The translations under genes were made by a program, and so were the position numbers. Shown here piece after piece: positions 56,013-64,000 of a DNA stretch of 64,000 nucleotides. Position 1 is the stretch's first letter. The number at the start of each line of letters is the position of its first letter. Under the pieces are notes generated by a model that did no database searches, was not told the DNA's origin, and was given only the letters and a program-made list of their open reading frames with translations. Source of the stretch: Meiothermus sp. (GTDB lineage: Bacteria > Deinococcota > Deinococci > Deinococcales > Thermaceae); assembly GCF_026004075.1 (NCBI RefSeq), contig NZ_BPIK01000002.1:620001-684000 (forward strand), read 5' to 3'.

Positions 56013-56714
56013 CTATGGGCTCTTGGCCAGTTTGCCCAATACCCGCCTCGAGAAACGGTCGGTGGCTCCCTCCCAGTTGCCTTCGAGGGCCTCCAGGGCT
56101 TTGCGGCTTTTGCCCGTGCGGAGCGACTCCACGATGACTTGATGTTCTTTTACGGACTCCATCGCGTCCTTGGAGTCGAAGTGGGCCAGCTCGAAGCGGC
56201 GTAATTTAACCTTCAAATCCGCCAAGAGCTGTGCCAACTCGCGGTTGCCCGAGCGCTCGATCCAGACCTGGTGGAAGGCGTTGTCCGCCGCCAGCGCCGC
56301 CTTGGCGTCGTGGCGTTCGATGGCCTGAGCCAGACGGGCGTTGGCCGCTTCCAGGGTCAGGAAATCGGCCTCGGTCAGCTTGAACTGAGCCAGCTCCAGG
56401 GCGTAGACCTCCAGGCGCTGCACGATGCCGTACAACTCATCGGCCTGCTCGGGGTCGAGCCGCGCTACCCGGGTCCACTTGTGCGAGGCGGTCTCGATCA
56501 GGCCCTCGTCCTCGAGCCGGCGTAGCGCCTCGCGAACCGGGGTACGGCTGACCTCGAGCGCTTCCGCCAGTTCGACATCCTTGATGACCTCACCCGGCCT
56601 GAGTGTGCCGTCGATGATCCAATCCCGCAGCTGTTTGTACACCTGTTCCCGGGCCAGCTCCCGCTTGACCTTACGAACCTGTGATGGCAGTGGCACACGT
56701 GAAGTATACCTCAA
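56013..56714 (-). CDS. GntR/FCD-family transcription regulator
   Basis: 233 residues: N-terminal winged helix (QLRDWIIDGTLRPGEVIKDVELAEALEVSRTPVREALRRLEDEGLIE) and an all-helical FCD effector domain with the HxxH-type metal or ligand positions. Divergent from a PLP-enzyme/amino-acid ABC operon and probably its regulator. The track start TTG 56714 has no good ribosome binding site; GTG 56696 with GAGG before it is an alternative. Confidence 0.85.
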   Translation of the reverse strand: MRYTSRVPLPSQVRKVKRELAREQVYKQLRDWIIDGTLRPGEVIKDVELAEALEVSRTPVREALRRLEDEGLIETASHKWTRVARLDPEQADELYGIVQRLEVYALELAQFKLTEADFLTLEAANARLAQAIERHDAKAALAADNAFHQVWIERSGNRELAQLLADLKVKLRRFELAHFDSKDAMESVKEHQVIVESLRTGKSRKALEALEGNWEGATDRFSRRVLGKLAKSP

Positions 56715-56717
56715 CCC

Positions 56718-56746
56718 TTGACTTGTAGTATCAAATATGCAATATA
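56718..56746 (+). promoter_or_regulatory. Promoter of the PLP-enzyme/ABC operon
   Basis: TTGACT (56718-56723), 17-base spacer, AATATA (56741-56746). The ATG at 56737 lies inside this promoter, so translation should start further down, at GTG 56833. Confidence 0.55.
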
Positions 56747-56789
56747 TTACTGTGTCGCCAGCCCAAGCCCAACCCCCTGCTGCTCACAG

Positions 56790-56831
56790 GGTTCGGCTAC
56801 CCAAGTTAAGGGTTCGGCCACCGGAGTTAAG
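56790..56831 (+). repeat. 21-bp tandem direct repeat before the PLP-enzyme start
   Basis: 56790-56810 and 56811-56831 are 18/21 identical (GGTTCGGC...AGTTAAG). They lie in the leader if GTG 56833 is the true start; a GntR operator or leader duplication is possible. Confidence 0.55.
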
Positions 56832-56832
56832 C

Positions 56833-58020
56833 GTGTTTGACCTCGACAAAGCCCGCAGGGAGACTCCTGGGGTGAACCATGTGGTTCACCTCAACAACGC
56901 CGGGGCGGCGCTGATGCCCCAAGCTGTGTTGGATGCAGTCAAGGCCCACCTGGAATTGGAAGCGCACACCGGCGGTTACGAGGCGGCCCGTGCGCGGGAG
57001 GGGGAGTTGAGCGCAGTGTATACCTCGCTGGCGCGGCTGCTGGGCTGCCATCCCGATGAAGTGGCGGTGGTGGAAAACGCCACCCGGGCTTGGGACATGG
57101 CCTTTTACAGCATCCCCTTCCGGGCGGGAGACGTGATCCTCACCAGCCAGGCCGAGTACGCCAGCAACTACATCGCCTACCTCCAGGTATCCCGGCGCAC
57201 CGGGGCGGTGGTCGAGGTCATCCCTGACGATGAGCACGGTCAGGTAGACGTCGAGGCCCTTTCAAGGATGCTCAAGAAGCGGGTCAAGCTGGTCTCGATC
57301 ACCCACATCCCGACCAACGGGGGGCTGGTCAATCCCGCAGCCGAGATCGGAAGGCTCACCCGAGCGCACGGGGTGCTGTACCTGCTGGATGCCTGCCAGT
57401 CGGTGGGGCAGATGCCCGTAGACGTACAAGAAATCGGCTGTGACCTGCTTTCAGCGACCAGCCGCAAGTACCTGCGGGGCCCGCGTGGGGTGGGCTTCCT
57501 CTATGCTCGCAGGGAGGTGTTGCAGCGGCTCGAGCCACCCTTCCTCGACCTCCATGCCGCGACCTGGGTAGCACCCGACCGCTACGAGATCGAGCCCGGC
57601 GCCAGGCGCTTCGAGAACTGGGAGTGCAACGTCGCGGGCAAGCTGGGCCTTGGAGCCGCGGTCGATTACGCGCTGGCCTGGGGGCTGGAGAACACGTGGC
57701 CCAGGGTGCGGGCCCTGGCCGAGCAAGTGCGCAGGGGCCTGGGCGAGGTTCCCGGGTGCGAGGTGCTCGACCTGGGTCGCGAACGGTGTGGCATCATCTC
57801 GTTCACCCTCGAGGGCTACGCCCCCGACCAGATACGCGACTGCCTGCGGCGGCAAGGCATCAACGTCAATGTCTCCCGCGCCCCTTCCACATTCTTGGAC
57901 ATGACCCGGCGGGGCATCAAGGAATTGGTGCGGGCGAGTGTCCATTACTACAACAGCGAGACCGAACTTGAGCGGTTTCTGGTCGCGCTCGGGCGACTCG
58001 AGCAGGAAGTGCGGGCTTAG
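56833..58020 (+). CDS. Class V aminotransferase-fold PLP enzyme (EgtE/isopenicillin-epimerase branch)
   Basis: 395 residues from GTG 56833. VVHLNNAGAALMP at the substrate pocket, VENATRAWDMAFYSI, DACQSVGQMPVDVQEIGCDLLSATSRKYLRGPRGVGFLYARR with the PLP lysine in SRKYL, and EGYAPDQIRDCLRRQGINVNVS. Likely a C-S lyase or transaminase. GTG 56833 with GGAG before it was preferred to ATG 56737, which lies in the promoter. The operon continues into an amino-acid ABC transporter, so the substrate is probably an imported amino acid, perhaps sulfur-containing. Confidence 0.8.
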   Translation: MFDLDKARRETPGVNHVVHLNNAGAALMPQAVLDAVKAHLELEAHTGGYEAARAREGELSAVYTSLARLLGCHPDEVAVVENATRAWDMAFYSIPFRAGDVILTSQAEYASNYIAYLQVSRRTGAVVEVIPDDEHGQVDVEALSRMLKKRVKLVSITHIPTNGGLVNPAAEIGRLTRAHGVLYLLDACQSVGQMPVDVQEIGCDLLSATSRKYLRGPRGVGFLYARREVLQRLEPPFLDLHAATWVAPDRYEIEPGARRFENWECNVAGKLGLGAAVDYALAWGLENTWPRVRALAEQVRRGLGEVPGCEVLDLGRERCGIISFTLEGYAPDQIRDCLRRQGINVNVSRAPSTFLDMTRRGIKELVRASVHYYNSETELERFLVALGRLEQEVRA

Positions 58021-58040
58021 GCGGGCTTAAGGAGGTAGGC

Positions 58041-58877
58041 ATGCGGAGCAATTTCCCGAACAGCGGTTGGCTCACGGTCGCGGTGCTTGGGCTGTTGGCG
58101 GTAGGGGGTATCGGCCTGTGGCAAAGAGGTGGTGCCCAAGCCGGCGATCTGCTGTCGCGGGTCAGGGCCGCCGGGGTGCTGCGGGTGGCCAACACCCAGG
58201 CCAGCCCGCCCTGGAGCATGATCGACGACAAAAAGCAGCTCGTGGGCTTTGACGTTGACGTGGCTTATGAATTGGCCAAGCGCCTGGGCATTCCCAAGGT
58301 GGAATTCGTCGCCGGGCGTTTCGCCGACTTCATCGCGGGCATCGAAGCGAACAAGTACGACATCGTAATCTCAGGACAGACCGTCACCGAAGAACGCAAG
58401 AAGGTGGTGGATTTCTCCATCCCCTATCAGGCCATCAGCGTGTCGGTGTTCACCCGTCCGAGCCGGGTGGGCCAGTTCAAGAGCTTGGAGGACCTGAGCG
58501 GTAAGCGGGTGGCGGTGACTTCGGGCTCAACCCAGGAGAAGTTCGTCCGCGAGAAGGTCCCCGGGGCCATCCCTAAGACCTACGAAAACGGCACCCTGGC
58601 GCTCATGGACGTGGCCTTCGGCCGTGCCGACGCGGGGCTTTTCAACCGCTTCGTGGGCGCTTATCTCGCCCAGAAAAACGGGCTGCTGGTGGCCCCCGCC
58701 TTCGACCTGGGGGTGGAGCTCAACGCCATGAGCTTCCGCAAGGGTGAGGCCGCGTTCAAGGCGGCGGTGGATAAGGCGCTGGCCGACATGATTGCCGACG
58801 GCACGCTCACCGCCATCTCCAAGAAGTGGCTCGGCGGGCAAGACATGGCGGCGGCGCTGGCGAAGTATGCCAAATAA
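58041..58877 (+). CDS. Polar amino-acid ABC transporter, solute-binding protein
   Basis: 278 residues with an N-terminal membrane-anchor/signal (GWLTVAVLGLLAVGGIGL), then the SBP-3 fold: GVLRVANTQASPPWSMIDDKKQLVGFDVDVAYELAKRLG, ISGQTVTEERKKVVDFSIPY. AAGGAGG precedes the ATG. Binds an amino acid outside the cell. Confidence 0.9.
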   Translation: MRSNFPNSGWLTVAVLGLLAVGGIGLWQRGGAQAGDLLSRVRAAGVLRVANTQASPPWSMIDDKKQLVGFDVDVAYELAKRLGIPKVEFVAGRFADFIAGIEANKYDIVISGQTVTEERKKVVDFSIPYQAISVSVFTRPSRVGQFKSLEDLSGKRVAVTSGSTQEKFVREKVPGAIPKTYENGTLALMDVAFGRADAGLFNRFVGAYLAQKNGLLVAPAFDLGVELNAMSFRKGEAAFKAAVDKALADMIADGTLTAISKKWLGGQDMAAALAKYAK

Positions 58878-58897
58878 GCAGCAGGGGAGGCTGGTAG

Positions 58898-59548
58898 ATG
58901 CTCGAGCTACTCCAACAGGCCGCACCCTTCTTGCTCCAAGCTCTGTGGACAACCATCTGGCTGGGTGTGGTTTCGTTCGTCCTCAGCCTGGCGGTGGGGC
59001 TGGTGGTGGCGGTGGCTCGGATGTACGGCCCCTGGCCGCTGCGGGCCCCAGCCGTCGCGTTCGTTTCACTCGTCCGTGGCACCCCTTTACTCACCCAAAT
59101 CCTGCTGGTCTATTACGGCCTGCCACAACTGGGATTCACCATTGAAGCCATCCCGGCGGTCGTTTTGACCTTGGCCCTGCACGCCGGAGCCTACACCAGT
59201 GAGGACATGCGCGGCGGCATCCAGTCGGTGGACAAGGGGCAGTGGGAGGCAGGCTATTCCAGTGGCATGACCTTCGCCCAGGTGATGCGGCGGATCATCC
59301 TGCCGCAGGCGATACGTGTGATCACGCCCTCGCTGGGCAACCGCTTCATCACCATGATGAAGGACACCTCGCTGGCCTCGGTGGTAACGGTGGTGGAGCT
59401 GACGCGGGTGGCCGAGCAGATCGGTTCGGCTACTTTCCGCTACATGCAGATGTTCGTGATCGTGGCCCTCATCTACTGGGTCGTCAACTCGCTCTTGTCG
59501 CTGGGCCAGGCCAAACTCGAGGAGCGGATGCGGAGGGCCTACCAATGA
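58898..59548 (+). CDS. Polar amino-acid ABC transporter, permease
   Basis: 216 residues, HisMQ family: five helices, [25 protein letters not shown], and the EAA loop [22 protein letters not shown]. Overlaps the ATPase gene by 4 bases. Confidence 0.92.
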   Translation: MLELLQQAAPFLLQALWTTIWLGVVSFVLSLAVGLVVAVARMYGPWPLRAPAVAFVSLVRGTPLLTQILLVYYGLPQLGFTIEAIPAVVLTLALHAGAYTSEDMRGGIQSVDKGQWEAGYSSGMTFAQVMRRIILPQAIRVITPSLGNRFITMMKDTSLASVVTVVELTRVAEQIGSATFRYMQMFVIVALIYWVVNSLLSLGQAKLEERMRRAYQ

Positions 59549-60351
59549 ACCACCAGGAAATGCACGTGCACGGAGTGCCGCACGCTCACGGTGGGGTCTG
59601 CCAGATTCGTGCCGAAAACATCCACAAGCGCTTCGGTTCGCTCGAGGTGCTCAAGGGGGTCTCGCTTACGGTCCACAAGGGCGAGGTGGTGGTGATCATG
59701 GGGCCTTCGGGTTCAGGAAAGACCACCTTCATCCGCTGTCTGAACTTCCTTGAGGAGCCCGATCAAGGCCGGGTGGTCGTTTGTAACGTGGAGGTGGACT
59801 GTGGGGTGAGGGCTGCTAGCCGTGAGCGCAGCGGCAAGATCCGCCAACTGCGCACCCGGGCGGCGATGGTCTTCCAATCCTTCAACCTCTTCCCCCACAT
59901 GACCGCGCTAGGCAACGTGATCGAAGGACCGATCCAGGTGCTGGGTATGAAGCGCGAGGAAGCCGTAAAGTTGGGCGAACAGCTCTTGGCCAAGGTGGGG
60001 CTGGCTGAAAAACGTGACGAGTACCCGTCGAGGCTTTCTGGGGGACAAAAGCAAAGGGTGGCCATCGCCCGCGCCCTGGCCATGAACCCCGAGGTGGTGT
60101 TGTTCGACGAGCCCACCAGTGCCCTGGACCCGGAGTTGCACGAGGAGGTCCTGCAAACGATGCGGCAGCTCGCCAGGGACGGGATGACCATGATCGTCGT
60201 CACCCACGAGGTCAAGTTCGCCCACGACGTGGCCGATCGGGTAGTGTTCATGGCGGACGGGACGGTGGTCGAGGAGGGGGTGCCCCAGGAAATCCTGGTC
60301 AATCCCAAGCACCCGCGCACGCGAGCCTTCCTCCGTTTGGTCGAGCACTGA
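59545..60351 (+). CDS. Polar amino-acid ABC transporter, ATP-binding protein
   Basis: 268 residues: Walker [19 protein letters not shown]-loop [17 protein letters not shown], signature [17 protein letters not shown], Walker [14 protein letters not shown], and the H-loop [15 protein letters not shown]. The N-terminus is extended by a His-rich piece ([17 protein letters not shown]), unusual for this class and possibly metal-binding. Confidence 0.93.
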   Translation: MNHQEMHVHGVPHAHGGVCQIRAENIHKRFGSLEVLKGVSLTVHKGEVVVIMGPSGSGKTTFIRCLNFLEEPDQGRVVVCNVEVDCGVRAASRERSGKIRQLRTRAAMVFQSFNLFPHMTALGNVIEGPIQVLGMKREEAVKLGEQLLAKVGLAEKRDEYPSRLSGGQKQRVAIARALAMNPEVVLFDEPTSALDPELHEEVLQTMRQLARDGMTMIVVTHEVKFAHDVADRVVFMADGTVVEEGVPQEILVNPKHPRTRAFLRLVEH

Positions 60352-60618
60352 GCGGAGGCGGTATGGCTCGGCCGGTTGGTGGTCGATGGCGGTCGAGAAT
60401 CGCCGCCTTCCGTTCGCAAGCCTCCTGGGCAGTGCCTCGTGGGTTCGGGGCCGGGGAAACGGCTGCGGCTCTCGAGCATGGTCCCAGAGGCGCACTGTGC
60501 GTAGCGTACCGTCATGGTGTCCTGTCCCTCGCCCCCCGTTTTGCTAGCGGTTGACGGCTTTTTCGGCTTCTCCCTCCTACCTTCCGCGTCAGGCCCATCA
60601 GGTACATTTGGTACATTT
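60352..60618. other. Gap ending in a tandem 9-mer
   Basis: No gene seen. GGTACATTT occurs twice in tandem at 60601-60609 and 60610-60618, directly before ATG 60619; it may be a promoter or operator element. Confidence 0.45.
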
Positions 60619-61500
60619 ATGCCCTGGCTTTTGCCCAAGCCCATCCCTGAAAGCTCCGACCGGCTCCTCCAGCGCTGGCTGGGCGGGCTGGCCGAGCGGC
60701 TGTCGGACCCCTCCACCGACCGCTACGCCCTGGTGCGGGACGAGCTCGCGCGCATCCTGCACGCGCGGCCCTACGACGAGCTGGCCGAGGCGGCGCCCAT
60801 GGCGGCCTTCGCCCTCGACGCGCGCAACGCCACCTTCGAGGCCGAGCACTACGTCGCCACCGACCCCGAGAGGTTCGACCGGGTCAAGCCGCTGCTGTGG
60901 CTGTGGAAGGCCCTCGACCTCACGCCGCTGGGGCAGTCGGTGCACTCGGGCGTGGCCATCCGCCGGGCGCTGGCCCCCTTCATCTTCAGGCGCGTGGGGC
61001 GCAACCCCAAGTTCTTCCAGAACGTGGAGTTCAGCGTGGGGTACAACCTCGAGCTCGGCGACGACGTGGTGGTGCACCGCTACGCCCTCCTCGACGACAT
61101 CGGCGGGCTGGTGATCGGCGACCGCTCGTCCGTCTCCGACTACGTCAACCTCTACAGCCACACCCACCACGTGCTGGCCTCGCCCGACGTGACCCTCAGG
61201 CAGACCCTCATCGGCTCGGGGGTGCGCATCACCTACCACGCCACCGTGCTGGCCGGGGTGTGCGTCGGCGACGACGCGCTCATCGGCACCGGGGCCGTGG
61301 TCACCAAGGACGTCCCGCCCCACGCCGTCGCGCTGGGCGTCCCGGCCAGGCCGGTGCGCTACAAGGTGCGCCACGACTGCCCCTACTGCCGCCGCGGCGA
61401 GCCCCACCCCTCGCAGTGCCAGGACCGCCTCCCCGACCGCAAGCCCAACCCCGACTACCCCGACTTCCTCAAGCCCGGCTTCGGGACGCGGGAGGCGTGA
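60619..61500 (+). CDS. Left-handed beta-helix (hexapeptide) acyltransferase
   Basis: 293 residues. A helical N-terminal part, then hexapeptide turns NVEFSVGYNLELGDDVVVHRYALLDDIGGLVIGDRSSVSDYVNLYSHTH... and TVLAGVCVGDDALIGTGAVVTKDVPPHAVALGVPARPVRYK. A C-terminal tail holds DCPYCRRGEPHPSQC, a small Cys cluster that could bind zinc. Acetylates or acylates an unknown substrate, perhaps a cell-surface sugar. Composition is very GC-rich. Confidence 0.82.
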   Translation: MPWLLPKPIPESSDRLLQRWLGGLAERLSDPSTDRYALVRDELARILHARPYDELAEAAPMAAFALDARNATFEAEHYVATDPERFDRVKPLLWLWKALDLTPLGQSVHSGVAIRRALAPFIFRRVGRNPKFFQNVEFSVGYNLELGDDVVVHRYALLDDIGGLVIGDRSSVSDYVNLYSHTHHVLASPDVTLRQTLIGSGVRITYHATVLAGVCVGDDALIGTGAVVTKDVPPHAVALGVPARPVRYKVRHDCPYCRRGEPHPSQCQDRLPDRKPNPDYPDFLKPGFGTREA

Positions 61501-61718
61501 GAGCCGCCCGCGGGGGCGGCCAGCCCTCAGCCCTCAGCCGTCAGCGGGAGGCTAATCGCTAGTGGCCTGTGGGGAACCTCTCCTGGTGGACGGTGGCGAA
61601 CTGACTGGGTCTGGTACTCCTCACGAGAGGAGTGGGGGTCCGGGGGCTTCCCAGCGGGCCCCCGGCTGCCGCATGCCGGCATAGTTTGACCCTCGGCACT
61701 TCAGGGACAATCTTCCCT
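61501..61718. other. GC-rich gap with short repeats
   Basis: After the acyltransferase: a GC-rich stem GCCGCCC-GCGG-GGGCGGC near 61503-61520, then short repeats (CAGCCCT / CAGCCCT / CAGCCGT). No gene. Confidence 0.45.
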
Positions 61719-61746
61719 TATCCCACCCCATCTGGGGTGGGATACT
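61718..61746 (+). promoter_or_regulatory. Promoter with a CsoR-type copper operator
   Basis: TATCCCACCCCA-TC-TGGGGTGGGATA (61719-61744) is a perfect 12+12 palindrome. The right half TGGGGTGGGATA is what I recall from the M. tuberculosis CsoR operator. It nearly fills a promoter: TTATCC (61718-61723), 17-base spacer, GATACT (61741-61746). Unlike the CstR-type sites here, it has the CCCACCCC pattern, so a copper-sensing CsoR encoded elsewhere is the likely binder. Confidence 0.68.
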
Positions 61747-61816
61747 CGAGGCTATAGGGTGCGCCCTGGCCCTGGGACCACCGAGCCAACCGGCAAACCC
61801 GAGGAGGGTGTTTGAC

Positions 61817-62041
61817 GTGCAAGGCAGAGCCAACATCCGAACCGTTGCCTGGGTTGTCACCCTGCTTCTGGGCGTAATTCTCTACCTGCTGTACCCGGCG
61901 TTGCTGCCCTACCTGCTGGCGGGCGCCATGGTGCTGATGCACCTGGGGGGTCACGGAGGGCACGGCCACGGCACGTGTCAGCCCGACACGGACCCCGACC
62001 GAACGGATCAGCCGAAAGAGCGCAGGCCTCACCAACACTGA
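61817..62041 (+). CDS. Small His-rich membrane protein (DUF2933-like)
   Basis: 74 residues with two membrane helices (TVAWVVTLLLGVILYLLYP and LPYLLAGAMVLMHLGG) followed by a His/Gly-rich tail GGHGGHGHGTCQPD and QH at the end. Similar small proteins with a His tail occur in copper-resistance operons. GTG 61817 was chosen for the AGGAGG 9 bases before it. A CsoR-type palindrome lies upstream. Confidence 0.7.
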   Translation: MQGRANIRTVAWVVTLLLGVILYLLYPALLPYLLAGAMVLMHLGGHGGHGHGTCQPDTDPDRTDQPKERRPHQH

Positions 62042-62080
62042 AGACGAGCCCGGCGCCGGCGGGCGCCGGCGGAGCCCGAC

Positions 62081-62965
62081 ATGAACACGTTCAACCGCAA
62101 CCTCGACCACCTTCCCTTAGGCGTGCGCAGCCGACTTGAAACCCTGTTGAGCCGGACGGGGGGCCGCCTTGCCGTGTTGCCCATCGACCAGGGTCTGGAG
62201 CACGGCCCTATCGACTTCCTCGACTCCCCCGAGGCCGCCGACCCCGAGCACCAGTTCCGCCTGGCGGCCGAGGCCGGCTTTTCCGGCATCGCCGCGCACC
62301 TGGGCTTGGCCGAGAAGTACCTGCCCGATCATGCCGGCCAGGTTCCGTTAATCCTCAAGCTCAACGGCAAGACCGGCATTCCTCCGGACGAGGAGGCCTT
62401 CAGCCCCCTCACCGCCGGCGTGGAGGACGCCCTCCGGCTGAACGCACAGGCGGTCGGTTATACCCTCTACGTCGGCTCACCCGCCCAGGACCGCGACATC
62501 GCTCAATTTCAGCGGGTACGGGCGGAGGCCGGGCGCTACGGCCTTCCCGTCATCGTCTGGGCCTACCCGCGGGGCCGCTGGGTTGACCAGAAGGGGGGTA
62601 AGGATTCGCCCTACGCCGTCGAATACGCCGTGCGGGTCGCCCTTGAGCTCGGGGCGGACGTGGTCAAGGTCAACATCCCGCGCTACGACCCCGCCCGTAA
62701 GGAGCAATACCCCGGTGAATACAAGAACCTGGAGCTTTCGCCTCACCAGGCCCTGCGGCGGGTGGTGGATCTGGCGGGGCGAGCGCTGGTGATCGTCTCG
62801 GGCGGGGCACGCCTGTCAGAGGACGCCGCCGTTGCCCAGGCCCGGCTCGCCCTCGAGGCCGGGGCGGCGGGGTTGATCTTCGGGCGCAACATCTGGCAGC
62901 GCCCCTTCCCCCGGGCCCTGGAGCTTTCCCGGCGGCTGCTGGATCTGGTCAGAGGCCGGAACTGA
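62081..62965 (+). CDS. Class I fructose-bisphosphate aldolase, FbaB/DhnA type
   Basis: 294 residues. LPIDQGLEHGPIDFLDSP, GYTLYVGSPAQDRDI, and VVKVNIPRYD with the likely Schiff-base lysine, then VSGGARLSED and GLIFGRNIWQRPFP. Second DhnA-type aldolase in the window. It follows the His-rich protein by 39 bases and so may be copper-regulated in this operon, possibly a replacement for the metal-dependent aldolase under copper stress (inference). Confidence 0.85.
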   Translation: MNTFNRNLDHLPLGVRSRLETLLSRTGGRLAVLPIDQGLEHGPIDFLDSPEAADPEHQFRLAAEAGFSGIAAHLGLAEKYLPDHAGQVPLILKLNGKTGIPPDEEAFSPLTAGVEDALRLNAQAVGYTLYVGSPAQDRDIAQFQRVRAEAGRYGLPVIVWAYPRGRWVDQKGGKDSPYAVEYAVRVALELGADVVKVNIPRYDPARKEQYPGEYKNLELSPHQALRRVVDLAGRALVIVSGGARLSEDAAVAQARLALEAGAAGLIFGRNIWQRPFPRALELSRRLLDLVRGRN

Positions 62966-62973
62966 GGTGGGAG

Positions 62974-64000
62974 ATGTACCTGTGGCACCTCACCCCCGAC
63001 GCCCCCCGTACCCCTGTGAGGGTAAGCCCCGGTGAGGCGGTACGCCTGGTGATCGGAAGCTGGCCCATCGAGCCGGGGCAGCGGGTTTGGCTCGAGCTCC
63101 AGGGCCCGGCCGGCGAACCCACGCGGCTCGAGGCCCGCTGGGCACACAACCAGGGTGAAAACAGCTACTGGCAGGTCGAGCTGGGGCCATTCACCCGGGG
63201 TGAGCGGGTGCGCTACAGGATCCTCGGCGCATCCCCCGCGGGTGAGGTCTCGGGGCCGGAAGGGGGCTTCACCGCCGGGCCCAAGCTCTACCTGGCCCTG
63301 CTGTGGCACCAGCACCAGCCGCTGTACAAGGACAGTGCCCGCCCGGGGGCAGCGGGCAGCCACCGCCAGCCCTGGGTACGGCTCCACGCCCTGCGCGACT
63401 ACTACGCGATGGCGGCCCTGGTGGCCCAGCATCCTGGGGTGCACCTCAGCGTCAACCTGACCCCGGTGCTGTTGTGGCAGCTCGAGGACTACCTGGAGCG
63501 AGGGGCCACCGACCGGGCCCTCGAGCTCTCCTTAAAGCCCGCCGAGACCCTGAGCGTGGCCGAGCAGGAGTTCGTGCTCTCCTACTTCTTCGAGGCCGAC
63601 TGGCACCACCAGATCTACCCCCACCCGCGCTACCGCGAGCTCTTCAGCCGGCGGGCGGAGGGGAAGCCCTTCAGCGCTCAGGATCTGCGCGACCTGCAGA
63701 TGTGGTTCAACCTGAGCTGGTTCGGCCTGGAGTTCCGCGAGGGCGAGGTGGCGCTCCCCACCGGCGAGACGGCCTCGGTGCGGCGCTTCGTGGAGCAGGG
63801 GCGGGGCTTTAGCCAGGCCGACCTCGAGGCCCTGCTGGCCGAACAGTACAAGGTGATGCGGGCGGTGATCCCGCTGCACCGGCAGCTTCAGGAGCGGGGC
63901 CAGGTCGAGGTCTCCACCACGCCCTTTTACCACCCCATCCTGCCCCTGCTGCTGGACAGCGACGGCGCCACCCTCGACCGCCCCGGCGCCGCCCTCCCGG
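62974..64000 (+). CDS. GH57-family glycoside hydrolase, 5' part
   Basis: The frame is open from ATG 62974 to the window end, giving 342 residues. A beta-rich N-terminal domain (about 1-105) precedes the GH57 catalytic core: LWHQHQPLYKD (motif 1), then TTPFYHPILPLL (motif 2) near the end of the window. GH57 enzymes act on alpha-glucans such as glycogen; the rest of the active site is outside the window. Its start lies 9 bases after the aldolase, so they are cotranscribed. Confidence 0.9.
   Translation, partial: MYLWHLTPDAPRTPVRVSPGEAVRLVIGSWPIEPGQRVWLELQGPAGEPTRLEARWAHNQGENSYWQVELGPFTRGERVRYRILGASPAGEVSGPEGGFTAGPKLYLALLWHQHQPLYKDSARPGAAGSHRQPWVRLHALRDYYAMAALVAQHPGVHLSVNLTPVLLWQLEDYLERGATDRALELSLKPAETLSVAEQEFVLSYFFEADWHHQIYPHPRYRELFSRRAEGKPFSAQDLRDLQMWFNLSWFGLEFREGEVALPTGETASVRRFVEQGRGFSQADLEALLAEQYKVMRAVIPLHRQLQERGQVEVSTTPFYHPILPLLLDSDGATLDRPGAALP

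Noticed and set aside
56737-56832. Upstream extension of the PLP enzyme to ATG 56737
   Set aside because: The ATG lies within the probable promoter, and the extension contains a 21-bp tandem repeat and no ribosome binding site.

Overview
The window looks like chromosome from the Deinococcota, most likely family Thermaceae close to Meiothermus/Thermus. This is inferred from high GC, very frequent Leu-Glu CTCGAG codon pairs, many GTG/TTG starts, tight 4-base ATGA overlaps, several promoters that would give nearly leaderless mRNAs, and the mix of families. No sequence search was possible. I saw no tRNA, rRNA, CRISPR array or intact insertion sequence.

Layout. 1-2040: a truncated ORF and two universal stress proteins. 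2350-6790: a CstR-like persulfide repressor, an Lgt-like/TlpA fusion protein, a PCu(A)C copper chaperone, a DUF2946 protein, thioredoxin reductase and a TDT-family (possibly sulfite) exporter. 7160-13855: Calvin-cycle genes tkt and cbbY, a ComB-like phosphatase, a Dabb protein, two paralogous unknown small proteins, a DhnA-type aldolase and DUF3422. 13864-22195: a divergent cbbR and a complete operon glpX-cbbL-cbbS-cbbX-prk-rpe-fba, then a YqhA-type membrane protein, a cytochrome c and a strong terminator. 22281-34429, minus strand: a full thiosulfate-oxidising Sox system (soxW, Y, Z, two soxXA pairs, soxB, soxF, soxC, soxD, a Rieske protein, ccdA) with rhodanese and DUF302 proteins. 34812-42019: sulfane-sulfur handling (a TlpA-like protein, a TauE exporter, five rhodanese genes, an ETHE1-type persulfide dioxygenase-rhodanese fusion, a second CstR and a second Lgt-like/TlpA protein). 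42141-49359: a Zn/Cd-type ATPase with an ArsR regulator, a BlaI/M56 pair beside an acetyltransferase, a secreted hydrolase and a C39-TPR protein. 49747-61500: a dipeptide-type ABC transporter with a PIG-L-like protein, an ArsR-MFS pair, a GntR/PLP-enzyme/amino-acid ABC locus and a hexapeptide acyltransferase. 61817-64000: a His-rich small membrane protein behind a CsoR-type palindrome, a second DhnA-type aldolase and the start of a GH57 glycoside hydrolase.

Taken together, the left two thirds describe a sulfur-oxidising, CO2-fixing lifestyle: Sox supplies electrons from thiosulfate or sulfide, and the CBB operon, with red-type RuBisCO and its CbbX activase, fixes carbon. The most interesting signal is a repeated, nearly palindromic 17-19 bp element of the form ATAYCCCC(N)GGGGTAT. 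About ten copies of varying quality lie in front of genes for sulfur, thiol or copper handling. In at least three clear promoters it fills the 17-bp spacer between the -35 and -10 boxes. Two CstR-like repressors in the window keep both persulfide-sensing cysteines but not the copper-ligand histidine, so I infer a CstR-controlled sulfane-sulfur regulon that includes the Sox promoter. The block encoding this repressor and its TlpA partner is present twice, and one copy seems to have lost its rhodanese domain, leaving a 44-codon membrane peptide.
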